DNA from: Pseudomonas palleroniana
GTDB taxonomy: Bacteria; Pseudomonadota; Gammaproteobacteria; Pseudomonadales; Pseudomonadaceae
Assembly: GCF_003031675.1 (NCBI RefSeq)
Contig: NZ_PYWX01000029.1
Location: 124,001-188,000 of the forward strand
Length of the DNA: 64,000 nt
Reading direction: 5' to 3'
Below, one piece after another: positions 52,523-61,773 of the stretch. Within the stretch, counting starts at the first letter, position 1. Each line of letters opens with the position of its first letter. The notes under the pieces were generated by a model, which had not been told where the DNA came from, ran no database searches, and saw only the letters and a list, made by a program, of their open reading frames with translations. The translations under genes and the position numbers were made by a program.

Positions 52523-53821
52523 ATGCGCGAGCCCGGTTTACTGAAACCTGCCGTCCTGTGGCTGCTGCTGTTGGCACCGCTGTTTTTCAGCACCTATGGC
52601 TTCGCCACTTGGGTGACCAGCCAACGCAGCGACGTCGGCACGCTGGTGTTCGGCTGGGAAACCCATATGCCATTCTGGGCCTGGACCATCGTGCCGTATT
52701 GGTCGATCGACCTGCTTTACGGGTTTTCCCTGCTGCTTCCCAACAGTCGGCATGAGTTGAAACAGCACGCGCTGCGGCTGCTGTCCGCCCAGGTTATTGC
52801 GGTCAGTTGCTTCCTCATCTGGCCGCTGCGCTTCACCTTTGAGCGGCCGGAACTGCACGGCATATTCGGCTGGCTGTTCGCCGTGCTCGCCGGCTTCGAC
52901 AAGCCGTTCAACCAGGCACCGTCACTGCATATCGCCTTGTTGGTGATCTTGTGGGTCATGTACCAACGCCATACCCGTGGGCTGTGGCGGTGGCTGGTGC
53001 ACGGCTGGTTCGCCTTGATCGGCATTTCGGTGCTGACCACTTATCAACACCACTTTATCGACTTACCCACAGGCGCCCTGGCGGGATGGATATGTGTGTG
53101 GTTATGGCCGGTAGAGCATCCCAGCCCGCTGCTGAATGCACGACTGACCCACGACCCTCGGCGCTGGCGCCTGGGCGTGCGGTATGGCCTGGGCGCTGTG
53201 GTGCTGGTGATCCTGGCGTTTGTATTGGGCGGGGCGTGGTTATGGCTGCTGTGGCCGGCGGTAGCGCTGGGTCTGGTCAAGGCGAATTACTTCGTCCTCG
53301 GCGCGCCGGGCTTTCAGAAACGCGCCGATGGTCGGCTGACCCCGGCGGCACGCTGGCTCTATGCGCCCTACCTGGCGGGTGCATGGATAAACTCACGCCT
53401 GTGGACACGCAAGCATCCACAACCTGACCTGATTGTGGATAACGTTTGGCTAGGGCGAATTCCCACAATCCAGGAGCAAGATTCATTCACGGCCATCGTC
53501 GATCTCTGCGCCGAATTGCCGATTAATCCACAGGGCCGCGCCTATCAATCCATCCCTGTGCTGGACCTGATCGCCCCCACTCCGGCCGAGTGCCGACAAG
53601 CCGCCCAAGCCATCGAGCAATTGCGCTTGAACGGCCCATTACTGGTGTGTTGTGCCCTCGGTTACTCGCGCAGCGCCACCGCCGTTGCCGCCTGGCTGCT
53701 ACATAGCCGGCGTGCCACTACGGTAGATGAAGCGCTGGCTATCATTCGTACAGCGCGGGCCGAAGTGGTCCTGCATCCCGCTCACCGTGAAGCTTTGGAG
53801 GGTCTACCCGATGCCCGCTGA
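52523..53821 (+). CDS. PAP2-like membrane protein with dual-specificity phosphatase domain (YnbD-like)
   Basis: 432 aa from ATG 52523. The N-terminal 280 residues hold six or more membrane helices with a PAP2-type pattern (FNQAPSLHIALLVILWVM and YQHHFIDLPTGALAGW, giving the S-x-H and H-x3-D-like motifs). The C-terminal 130 residues are a tyrosine/dual-specificity phosphatase fold with the P-loop CCALGYSRSATAVAAWLL (C-x5-R), in which the usual preceding His is Cys. It likely removes phosphate from a phospholipid intermediate. Downstream of the YnbC-like gene and overlapping the next gene by 11 bases. Confidence 0.85.
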   Translation: MREPGLLKPAVLWLLLLAPLFFSTYGFATWVTSQRSDVGTLVFGWETHMPFWAWTIVPYWSIDLLYGFSLLLPNSRHELKQHALRLLSAQVIAVSCFLIWPLRFTFERPELHGIFGWLFAVLAGFDKPFNQAPSLHIALLVILWVMYQRHTRGLWRWLVHGWFALIGISVLTTYQHHFIDLPTGALAGWICVWLWPVEHPSPLLNARLTHDPRRWRLGVRYGLGAVVLVILAFVLGGAWLWLLWPAVALGLVKANYFVLGAPGFQKRADGRLTPAARWLYAPYLAGAWINSRLWTRKHPQPDLIVDNVWLGRIPTIQEQDSFTAIVDLCAELPINPQGRAYQSIPVLDLIAPTPAECRQAAQAIEQLRLNGPLLVCCALGYSRSATAVAAWLLHSRRATTVDEALAIIRTARAEVVLHPAHREALEGLPDAR

Positions 53822-54254
53822 TATGGAACTCCAGGTTACCGCCAGCCTGCTGCGTCGTGGGCGTTCGCTGGATCAGTTATCCACAGGCCTGACGGTGCTC
53901 GGTTTTTTGTTCGGCCTGGCGCAGCTGCTGATGGCCAGTATCTCGACCGTCTGCCTATTGCTGGCCTTGTGGATGATTATCCTGGGGCTGCTGCAAAAGT
54001 ACTGGGCACTGCGTGTGGCGTTTGACGCCGACCTGTTCGCCCTGCTCGCCCGCGATACCGCACGCACCCCGGACCTCGATCAGGCCCTGTTGACCCTGGG
54101 CCTGCAATCGGCCAAGCGCGTCGGCCGGCCCTGGACCGAACGCCGACGTGGCGCGCTGAAATTGCTGCGCAAACAAGCCTGGTTGCTCGGCGCACAAGCG
54201 CTGCTGACCCTGGCCGTGATTCTCGCCAGCCCTTGGCTGCCTTTCGCCGGATAA
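53811..54254 (+). CDS. unrecognised small membrane protein of the lipid cluster
   Basis: 147 aa from ATG 53811, with GGAGGG 8 bases upstream inside the preceding gene. Two N-terminal hydrophobic stretches (STGLTVLGFLFGLAQLLMA and STVCLLLALWMIILGLL), a charged middle (RTPDLDQALLTLGLQSAKRV), and a C-terminal helix (GAQALLTLAVILASPWLPF). I do not recognise a family. Tight coupling on both sides implies a role with the lipid enzymes, perhaps as scaffold. Contains one perfect DnaA-box nonamer at 53877. Confidence 0.72.
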   Translation: MPADMELQVTASLLRRGRSLDQLSTGLTVLGFLFGLAQLLMASISTVCLLLALWMIILGLLQKYWALRVAFDADLFALLARDTARTPDLDQALLTLGLQSAKRVGRPWTERRRGALKLLRKQAWLLGAQALLTLAVILASPWLPFAG

Positions 54255-54263
54255 GGAACGCCC

Positions 54264-54884
54264 ATGTTCGAACCCGTAGTCGCCACGCTGATTACTTCGA
54301 TGGCCCGCACCGTCACCGGTGCCCGCAGCCTGTGGCTCGGCTGCGCCCCGGTGCCGGTGCAGCGCATCTACTTCGCCAACCACAGCAGCCACGGCGATTT
54401 CGTATTGCTATGGGCCTCGTTGCCGCAGAACCTGCGCAAATTCACGCGCCCGGTGGCCGGCAGTGATTACTGGAACGCCAGTGCCTTGCGCCGCTACATT
54501 ATCAACCGCGTGTTCAACGGCGTGCTGATCGACCGCGAGCGTAAAGACCCTGTGGATAACCCACTGCAACCCATGCTCACGGCCCTGGAAGGCGGCGACT
54601 CATTGATCATATTCCCGGAAGGCACGCGTAATCTGGAAGACGGCCTCCTGCCGTTCAAGAGCGGTCTGTATCACTTGGCAAAAAGTTACCCACAGGCCGA
54701 ACTGATCCCGGTGTGGATTGCCAACCTCAACCGGGTCATGCCCAAAGGCCGCGTACTGCCGCTGCCATTGCTGTGCACCACCAGCTTCGGCGCGCCGCTG
54801 CAACTGGAGGACGGCGAAGACAAGGCCGCCTTCCTCGCCCGCAGCCGCGACGCCCTGCTCGCCCTTGCTCCGGAGCACGTCTGA
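54264..54884 (+). CDS. 1-acyl-glycerol-3-phosphate acyltransferase family protein (PlsC-like)
   Basis: 206 aa. Acyltransferase motif I NHSSHGDFVLLW (H-x4-D), motif II near NRVFNGVLIDRERKD and motif III FPEGTRN are present; the overall size is near the minimal PlsC domain. It adds an acyl chain to lysophosphatidate or a related lysolipid. One base separates it from the CDP-diacylglycerol synthase-like gene, giving a short route from lysophosphatidate to CDP-diacylglycerol within the cluster. One DnaA-box nonamer at 54551. Confidence 0.88.
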   Translation: MFEPVVATLITSMARTVTGARSLWLGCAPVPVQRIYFANHSSHGDFVLLWASLPQNLRKFTRPVAGSDYWNASALRRYIINRVFNGVLIDRERKDPVDNPLQPMLTALEGGDSLIIFPEGTRNLEDGLLPFKSGLYHLAKSYPQAELIPVWIANLNRVMPKGRVLPLPLLCTTSFGAPLQLEDGEDKAAFLARSRDALLALAPEHV

Positions 54885-54885
54885 C

Positions 54886-55818
54886 ATGGATAGCCAAACC
54901 CTGATGTTATTCGGCGGCATCGGCGCGATCCTGGTGCTCGCCTCCCTGATCGGCCTGATCCTCAAGCTGCGCACGCGCGGCACGCCAAACGCGGTGATCG
55001 ACAATCTCAACGCGCGCATCAATGCGTGGTGGGTGATGGTGGTCGTGATCGGCATCGCCTTCTGGCTCGGCACCGGCGCGGTGATCCTGCTGTTCTATGC
55101 CGTGTCGTTCTACGCCCTGCGCGAATTCCTGACCCTCACGCCGACTCGCCGCAGCGACTACCCGGCCTTGGTGGCCGCGTTCTACCTGGCGTTGCCGCTG
55201 CAATACCTGCTCATCTATTCGGATTGGTACGGGCTCTTCTCGATCTTCATTCCGGTGTACGTGTTCTTGCTCCTGCCGATCCTCGCTTCACTGGGGGGCG
55301 ACAGCACACACTTCCTGGAGCGCGCCTCCAAGGTGCAATGGGGTTTGATGATCGCCGTGTTTTGCGTGTCCTTCGTACCGGCACTGCTGACCCTCGACAT
55401 CCCCGGTTACGAAGGTCGCAACCTGTTGCTGATCGCCTATCTTGTGATCGTAGTGCAGTTGTCGGATGTGCTGCAGTACGTGTGCGGCAAGCTGTTCGGC
55501 AAACACAAGATCGCGCCTAACCTGTCACCCTCGAAAACGGTGGAGGGGTTTGTCGGCGGGATCCTGCTCTCCTCCCTGATCGGCGCGGCATTGTGGTGGA
55601 CCACCCCGTTCAGCCCCTGGCAGTCGTTCTTGATTGCGCTGCTGATCAATTTGCTCGGATTTGCCGGCGGCATCGTGATGTCGGCGATCAAGCGCGATCG
55701 AGGGGTGAAGGACTGGGGCCATATGATCGAAGGGCACGGTGGGATGCTGGATCGGCTGGATTCAGTGTGCTTTGCAGCGCCGATTTTCTTTCATCTGGTG
55801 CGCTATTGGTGGACCTGA
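54886..55818 (+). CDS. phosphatidate cytidylyltransferase (CdsA/YnbB-like)
   Basis: 310 aa from ATG 54886; the longer frame back to 54718 is out of register with the acyltransferase and is ignored. Eight or so membrane helices and the full CTP_transf_1 signature SAIKRDRGVKDWGHMIEGHG followed by GMLDRLDS at the C-terminus. It makes CDP-diacylglycerol from phosphatidate and CTP. Placed with a YnbA-like enzyme it corresponds to E. coli YnbB, a second CDP-diacylglycerol synthase. Last gene of the cluster; a REP hairpin follows. Confidence 0.92.
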   Translation: MDSQTLMLFGGIGAILVLASLIGLILKLRTRGTPNAVIDNLNARINAWWVMVVVIGIAFWLGTGAVILLFYAVSFYALREFLTLTPTRRSDYPALVAAFYLALPLQYLLIYSDWYGLFSIFIPVYVFLLLPILASLGGDSTHFLERASKVQWGLMIAVFCVSFVPALLTLDIPGYEGRNLLLIAYLVIVVQLSDVLQYVCGKLFGKHKIAPNLSPSKTVEGFVGGILLSSLIGAALWWTTPFSPWQSFLIALLINLLGFAGGIVMSAIKRDRGVKDWGHMIEGHGGMLDRLDSVCFAAPIFFHLVRYWWT

Positions 55819-55856
55819 TCCCCAGGCTCCAGAAGCCCAAAAATGAAGATCAAGCA

Positions 55857-55880
55857 TGTGGGAGCAAGCCCGCTCCCACA
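55857..55880. repeat. REP hairpin after the lipid cluster
   Basis: TGTGGGAGC and GCTCCCACA arms (9 bases, loop AAGCCC), then GTAGAATTTT. A member of the same REP family as at 16040, positioned as a terminator of the lipid operon. Confidence 0.85.
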
Positions 55881-55962
55881 GTAGAATTTTGTGATGTATT
55901 CACGTCATCTTTTATCTCAAAGACGCGTGTAAGATAGCCGCACTTTGCCAGGGATGCTCACC

Positions 55963-58900
55963 ATGTTCGATTCGTTGAAAGCGATCAGCCGCCGTATTGC
56001 CGGTGCCTTATTGACCGTGGTGGGGGCCGTTTTCGGCCAATGGCATCCGCCGCGCTGGCTACGCGCCATTGGTCAAGGCCTGGCCAACCTGGGCGGCAAG
56101 GCTCGCGCTTATCCACGCCAAGCCGGTGCAGCAGTTGTGGGTCTGGCCTTGTTGGCGGGTGCCGGTTTCTATGGCTGGCAGTGGTATTCACACCTGCCCA
56201 AACCCCATACCGTGGGTTATTCGCTGCACAAACCGAACCTGACCGATTACACCCAACCACAACCGGTTGTGGATAACTTGCAGGTGCGCTTCGCCGAGTC
56301 CGTCGCCCCACTGGCAGCGATTGGCAAGCCGGTGACCCATGGCATCACCCTGAAACCAAACGTAGCGGGTACCTGGCGCTGGTCCGATGACCGTACGTTG
56401 CTGTTCGTGCCGGAAAAAGACTGGCCCATCGATGCTCACTACACCCTCGATATGGGCAAGAAAAACCTGCTGGCCGACGGCGTGCTGCTGGACCAATACA
56501 GCACTCAGTTCTCCACCCAACCGTTCCGCGCCACCCTGGCGCAAAACGAGCTGTATCAGGACCCGTCCAACCCGACACTGAAACAGCTGGTGGCGACTTT
56601 CCATTTTTCCCACCCGGTAGATGAAGAAAACCTGCGCAAACGCGTGTCGATCACCCTCGGCAAAGGTTTGGCCTACCGCGACGCGCAGTTGCCCAACCGA
56701 CCGGAAATCACCTTCGACGAGAAGAAACTCAACGCTTACGTGCGCTCCGCGGCCTTGGCCACCCCACTGGAAAGTACACCGGTCAGCGCCAAGCTCGACG
56801 AGGGCATCAAGGCCCGCGACGGCGGCAACGCCAGCACGGCGCCGCTGGTGTCGGAAGTCACCGTACCCGGTCGCTACCGCCTGACCTTCACCGGCGCCGA
56901 AGTGAGTTTTGTCGACAACCAACGCGGCGAACCCGAACCGGTATTAATGTTCAGCAGCTCCAGCGCCGTGGCCGACGAAACCATCGCCGGTAAGGTCCAG
57001 GCTTGGCTGTTGCCGGAAAAAGCCCAGGACGATACGCGCCCCTATTCCGCCAACGACATCGACGACGCCCTGCTTGCCCGCAGCACCAAGGTCAACCTGA
57101 CCCACGTGCCCAGCGTCGAACCCCTGAACACGCTGCACGCGTTCAAATTCAAGGCTCCGGCCGGTCGCGCACTGTATGTGCGCGTTCCTGCCAACCTGGA
57201 GGCCATCGGCGGCTATCTGGCGAAAAACCCTACGGCATCGCTGATCAGCATGCCGGCGTACCCTCGCACGTTGCAGTTCCTGTCTGACGGCGCGTTGCTC
57301 AGTCTCAACGGTGAAAAACGCCTGGGGTTCATGGCCCGTGGCGTACCCGGCGCCCATGTGGAAATCGCCCGCCTGCTGCCCAACCAGTTGCAACACCTGG
57401 TGGATCAGAGCAGTGGCAGCTTCGCCCGGCCGAATTTCAGCAACGAATATTTTGATCGCATGGTCGAGCGCCAGGCATTGCAGATTCCCCTGTCATCCAA
57501 TGACCCGGCGAAAACCGTCTACGACAATGTCGACCTCAGCCCCTACCTCACCGCCAATGGCGGCCGGCGCGGCATTTTCGTGCTCAAGCTCAGCCCGCAG
57601 GATGACCCGGCCACGCGCACGTTCGAATACGACCGCAGCAGTACCAGCGACCTGCGTTTCATCGTAGTGACGGATCTGGGCATCATCGCCAAACGCTCCA
57701 GCGACGGCAGCCACGATGTGTATGTGCAGTCCATCAGCAATGGTTCGCCGGTGGCCGATGTGCAAGTCGACATCATGGGTCGCAACGGCCTGCCGGTCGC
57801 CAGCGGTCATACCGACAGTGAAGGCCATGCGCATTTCGCCAAGCTGGATGAATTGCGTCGTGAGAAAACGCCGCTGATGTATGTGGTCACTCGCGGCAAC
57901 GATCAGTCGTTCCTGCCGATTGCCCGTCAGTCCCAGCAGCTGGATTTATCGCGCTTCGATGTCGGCGGCTTGCAAGAAGACGGTGCGATTGATCGCCTCA
58001 GCGCCTACCTGTTCACTGATCGCGGGCTCTATCGCCCAGGCGAAACCGCGCACCTGGGCATGATCGTGCGCAGCGGCAATTGGAAAGGTGCTCTGCTGGG
58101 GCTGCCGGTGGAGCTGCAAATCACCGATCCCCGTGGTCTGGAAGTGATTCGCCAGCCGTTGAAGCTGTCCGCCAGCGGTTTTGAAAGTTTCGATTTCCCC
58201 AGCAGTGAAGTCGCCCCCGCCGGCGAATACACCGCGACCTTGCAGTTGATTGGCCAGAAGCAGACGCGCACCGATTTGGGCAGCGTGAGCTTCAAGGTCC
58301 GCGATTTCGAGCCCGACCGCATGAAGGTCAACCTGAGCTTGCACGACACCCCGGTACAGGGCTGGATCCCACCGGACCAGGTGGTGGCCAAGGTCACCGC
58401 CATGCACCTGTTCGGCGCCCCGGCAGTCGGCCGGCGGGTCACCGCGAAAATGTCCCTGAGCCCGACGCTCGCAGCATTTGACCGGTACCCTGACTACCGC
58501 TTCCGCCTCAATAACGGCCTGGAAGAAACCAACACCGAAGACCTGGCGGAAACCACCGTCGACGACAACGGTCAGGCCGTGCTCGACCTCAACCTGCAAC
58601 GTTTTGCCAACAGCACCTATCGCTTGCAAGTGATGGCCCAGGTATTCGAAGCCGAAGGAGGCCGTAACGTCGCGGCGCAAAGCGCATTGCTGGTTTCGCC
58701 TGCGCCTTACCTGGTCGGTGTGAAAAGTCAGGACTCGCTGTCATACGTCGCCAAGGACACCCCGCGTGAAGTGCATTGGCTGGCAGTGGCGCCAGACCTG
58801 ACGCCGCTGGCGGTAGACGGCCTGACCACTGAAGTGGTCGAACATCGCTATGTATCGGTACTGGTGAAACAGTCCAATGGCACCTACAAGTACGAGTCGC

Positions 58901-61773
58901 GCATCAAGAACATCAGCCAGCCGGCCTCCCCGCTGACGATGACGAAGGAAGGCGCCAAGCAGGCCCTGAACACCGGCACGCCGGGGGATTTCACCCTGCA
59001 GTTGAAAGACGCCAATGGCAACCTGCTCAACCAGATCGACTACAGCGTGGCCGGGCGTGGCAACACTTCGCGTTCCCTGGAGCGCAACGCCGAACTGCAA
59101 CTGCGCCTGGACAAGCGCAGCTATGCCACGGGTGATGAAATCGCCATCAGCCTGCGTGCGCCGTATACCGGTGCCGGTTTGATTACCATCGAGCGTGACA
59201 AGGTCTACACCCAGCAGTGGTTCAAGGCCGACAGCACCAACAGCGTGCAACATATCCGCGTGCCGGCCGGGCTTGAGGGCAATGCCTACGTCAACGTGCA
59301 GTTTGTGCGGGATATGGGTTCGGCTGAGGTGTACATGAGCCCGCTGTCCTACGGCGTGGTGCCGTTCAGCATCAACCTGGATGCGCGACGCATGGCGCTG
59401 AAGGTTGAAGGCCAGGAGAAGATCGAGCCGGGGCAGACCCTGGACATCAAGGTCACCGCCGACCGCCCAGGCCGTGCGGTGGTGTACGCGGTGGACGAAG
59501 GCATCCTGCAAGTAGCGCGTTATCAGGCGCCGGACCCGCTGGGCTTCTTCTTCCAGAAGCGTGCGCTGGAGGTCGGTACGAGCCAGATTCTTGACCTGAT
59601 CCTGCCTGAATTCAGCCGCCTGCTCAGTGGGGCGGCGCCCGGTGGTGATACCGAAGGCGCGCTGGCCAACCACCTGAACCCGTTCAAGCGCAAACATCAA
59701 CCGCCCGTGGCATGGTGGTCTGGCCTGGTGGACTTGCCGGCCGGTGAAACCGTGCTGCATTACCAGGTGCCGGACAGCTTCAACGGCAAACTGCACCTGT
59801 TCGCAGTGGCGGTGGACAGCGACAGTGTCGGTGTCAGCGAGGCCAATACCGAAGTGCGTGGCCCGATTGTGATCACGCCGAACGTGCCCGCCTTCGTGGC
59901 GCCGGGGGATGTGTTCAACGTCAGCGCCGGGGTGTTCAGCAACCTCGACGCAGCGGCGGATGTGAAGTTTGAAGTGCAGACCAGCGACGGCCTGGCTGTG
60001 CAGGGCGGCAAAGGCAGCACCTTGTCGCTGCAACCACGCAAGGAAGGCACCGCCGAGTTCAAGATCAAGGTCGGCGAAACCCTCGGCTCTGCGGACCTGC
60101 GTTTTGTTGCGGTGTTGCCCAATGGCAAACGTATCCAGGTCGCCGAAACCACGTCGATCCGCCCACTGAGTGAGCACCGTGTCGCCCTGAGCCTGGGCCG
60201 TTTCGACAGCGCCAGCAAAGAGCTCAAGCCGACCCGCGAGCTGTTCAGCCAGTTGCGCGACGTGCAACTGGGCGTAGCGGCATCGCCGCTGGTGTGGGCC
60301 AACGGGCTCAAGCATTACCTGGATGACTACGGCTATGCCTGCACCGAGCAACTGGTGTCCAAGGCCATGCCGGCGCTGATCTGGGGTGGCACCGCCCCCG
60401 AAGCCGAGCAGGCATTCAACGGCGCGGTGCGCATGCTGCGCCAGCGCCAGAACTCGGCCGGCGGCTTCGGCCTGTGGGCTGCCAACCCGGACGTGGCGCC
60501 GTACGCCAGCCTGTACGCCACCGATTTCCTGATCGAAGCCAGGGAGCGCGGGCTGCCCGTACCGGAAGATCTGTTGGTGCGTTCCAACGCTTACCTGACC
60601 GACCTGGCCAATGGTCCAAGCGAAGGTCTGTCGGAATTGCGCAACCGGGCCTACGCCAGCTACCTGCTCAGCCGGCAGGGGATCCTGGTAAGCGGCGCCT
60701 TGAGCGATATCCGCGAGCGCTACGAGAGCTACTTCAAGGACAGCTGGCAGAACGACCTGGGCGCGGCCTACCTGGCCGCCAGCTACAAGCTGCTCAAGCA
60801 GGATCGCCAGGCCGATACGCTGTTCCGTAAAATCCCGTGGCGCTCGCTTGTGGATAAGTGGGACAGCGACGGCCTGTATTACGACCCGCTGGTACACGAT
60901 GCCGAACACCTGCACCTGCTGGCGCGGCATTTCCCCGAGTTGCTGGACGAGGTGCCGACAGCCTTGCTGGATAAGCTCGGCAAACGCCTCAACGAGCAGC
61001 GCTACAACTCGCTTTCGGCGGCACTGCTGTTGCGTGCGCTGGATAACTATGGCCAACGTGCGCAGAGCGACATGACCCTCAAGGCCACCGCCTGGCTGAG
61101 TGACAAGCAGCAGCAATTGCTGGAGATGGCCGGCCAGCCGCCACGCGCTGCCGTGCCGCGCACCACGCAAAAGCTGGTGATGGAGAAAACCGACGGCCCG
61201 GCCGCGTTCTACATGCTCAGCGAGGCCGGCTTCGACAAGGGCGCCAAGCTCAAGCCGATCAACAATGGCCTGGAAATCATCCACGAATACCTCGACCTCA
61301 AAGGTGAGCCGGTGAGCAAGGTCGCCGTGGGTGATGAGTTCCTGGTGCGCCTGCGCCTGCGCGCCACCGACCGTGATCAGGTGCAACAAGTGGCCGTGGT
61401 CGACCTGCTGCCAGGTGGCGTCGAGCCTGTGTATAACCTGCCGCCGGAGCCGGAGCCCGCCAGCACCGAGGAAAGTGAAGGCGAAGACGCCGAGTACGTG
61501 GAAACTGCAGACGGCGACGAAGCGGCGGACGCCTGGCAAGCGCCGATCGGCGAAACCGAACTGAGCAACTGGCAGCCCGACTACGTGGACGTGCGGGATG
61601 ATCGAGTGGTGTTGTTCGGCACCGCGCTGCGCGACGTAGGGACCTTCGTCTACCGTGTACGCGCCACCAACGCGGGTACCTTCAATACGCCACCGGCTTA
61701 CGCCGAGGGCATGTACGAAACCACCCTGCAAGGGCGCGGCAAAGTAGGCCAGCTTGAAATTACCAAGCCTTAA
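55963..61773 (+). CDS. inner-membrane-anchored bacterial alpha-2-macroglobulin (YfhM-like)
   Basis: 1936 aa from ATG 55963; ATG 55954 and TTG 55945 are also in frame. A single N-terminal anchor (AVVGLALLAGAGFYGWQWYS, about 55-74) has no lipobox Cys, unlike lipidated E. coli YfhM. Long MG-domain region with MG2 (TDRGLYRPGETAHLGMIVRS), bait region, and the thioester motif C1460-T-E-Q1463 in YGYACTEQLVSK, followed by an alpha-toroid (NSAGGFGLWAANPDVAPYAS). The intact C-x-E-Q means it can trap attacking proteases covalently in the periplasm. It is some 280 residues longer than E. coli YfhM. Its stop overlaps the start of pbpC, the conserved partner. Confidence 0.93.
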   Translation: MFDSLKAISRRIAGALLTVVGAVFGQWHPPRWLRAIGQGLANLGGKARAYPRQAGAAVVGLALLAGAGFYGWQWYSHLPKPHTVGYSLHKPNLTDYTQPQPVVDNLQVRFAESVAPLAAIGKPVTHGITLKPNVAGTWRWSDDRTLLFVPEKDWPIDAHYTLDMGKKNLLADGVLLDQYSTQFSTQPFRATLAQNELYQDPSNPTLKQLVATFHFSHPVDEENLRKRVSITLGKGLAYRDAQLPNRPEITFDEKKLNAYVRSAALATPLESTPVSAKLDEGIKARDGGNASTAPLVSEVTVPGRYRLTFTGAEVSFVDNQRGEPEPVLMFSSSSAVADETIAGKVQAWLLPEKAQDDTRPYSANDIDDALLARSTKVNLTHVPSVEPLNTLHAFKFKAPAGRALYVRVPANLEAIGGYLAKNPTASLISMPAYPRTLQFLSDGALLSLNGEKRLGFMARGVPGAHVEIARLLPNQLQHLVDQSSGSFARPNFSNEYFDRMVERQALQIPLSSNDPAKTVYDNVDLSPYLTANGGRRGIFVLKLSPQDDPATRTFEYDRSSTSDLRFIVVTDLGIIAKRSSDGSHDVYVQSISNGSPVADVQVDIMGRNGLPVASGHTDSEGHAHFAKLDELRREKTPLMYVVTRGNDQSFLPIARQSQQLDLSRFDVGGLQEDGAIDRLSAYLFTDRGLYRPGETAHLGMIVRSGNWKGALLGLPVELQITDPRGLEVIRQPLKLSASGFESFDFPSSEVAPAGEYTATLQLIGQKQTRTDLGSVSFKVRDFEPDRMKVNLSLHDTPVQGWIPPDQVVAKVTAMHLFGAPAVGRRVTAKMSLSPTLAAFDRYPDYRFRLNNGLEETNTEDLAETTVDDNGQAVLDLNLQRFANSTYRLQVMAQVFEAEGGRNVAAQSALLVSPAPYLVGVKSQDSLSYVAKDTPREVHWLAVAPDLTPLAVDGLTTEVVEHRYVSVLVKQSNGTYKYESRIKNISQPASPLTMTKEGAKQALNTGTPGDFTLQLKDANGNLLNQIDYSVAGRGNTSRSLERNAELQLRLDKRSYATGDEIAISLRAPYTGAGLITIERDKVYTQQWFKADSTNSVQHIRVPAGLEGNAYVNVQFVRDMGSAEVYMSPLSYGVVPFSINLDARRMALKVEGQEKIEPGQTLDIKVTADRPGRAVVYAVDEGILQVARYQAPDPLGFFFQKRALEVGTSQILDLILPEFSRLLSGAAPGGDTEGALANHLNPFKRKHQPPVAWWSGLVDLPAGETVLHYQVPDSFNGKLHLFAVAVDSDSVGVSEANTEVRGPIVITPNVPAFVAPGDVFNVSAGVFSNLDAAADVKFEVQTSDGLAVQGGKGSTLSLQPRKEGTAEFKIKVGETLGSADLRFVAVLPNGKRIQVAETTSIRPLSEHRVALSLGRFDSASKELKPTRELFSQLRDVQLGVAASPLVWANGLKHYLDDYGYACTEQLVSKAMPALIWGGTAPEAEQAFNGAVRMLRQRQNSAGGFGLWAANPDVAPYASLYATDFLIEARERGLPVPEDLLVRSNAYLTDLANGPSEGLSELRNRAYASYLLSRQGILVSGALSDIRERYESYFKDSWQNDLGAAYLAASYKLLKQDRQADTLFRKIPWRSLVDKWDSDGLYYDPLVHDAEHLHLLARHFPELLDEVPTALLDKLGKRLNEQRYNSLSAALLLRALDNYGQRAQSDMTLKATAWLSDKQQQLLEMAGQPPRAAVPRTTQKLVMEKTDGPAAFYMLSEAGFDKGAKLKPINNGLEIIHEYLDLKGEPVSKVAVGDEFLVRLRLRATDRDQVQQVAVVDLLPGGVEPVYNLPPEPEPASTEESEGEDAEYVETADGDEAADAWQAPIGETELSNWQPDYVDVRDDRVVLFGTALRDVGTFVYRVRATNAGTFNTPPAYAEGMYETTLQGRGKVGQLEITKP

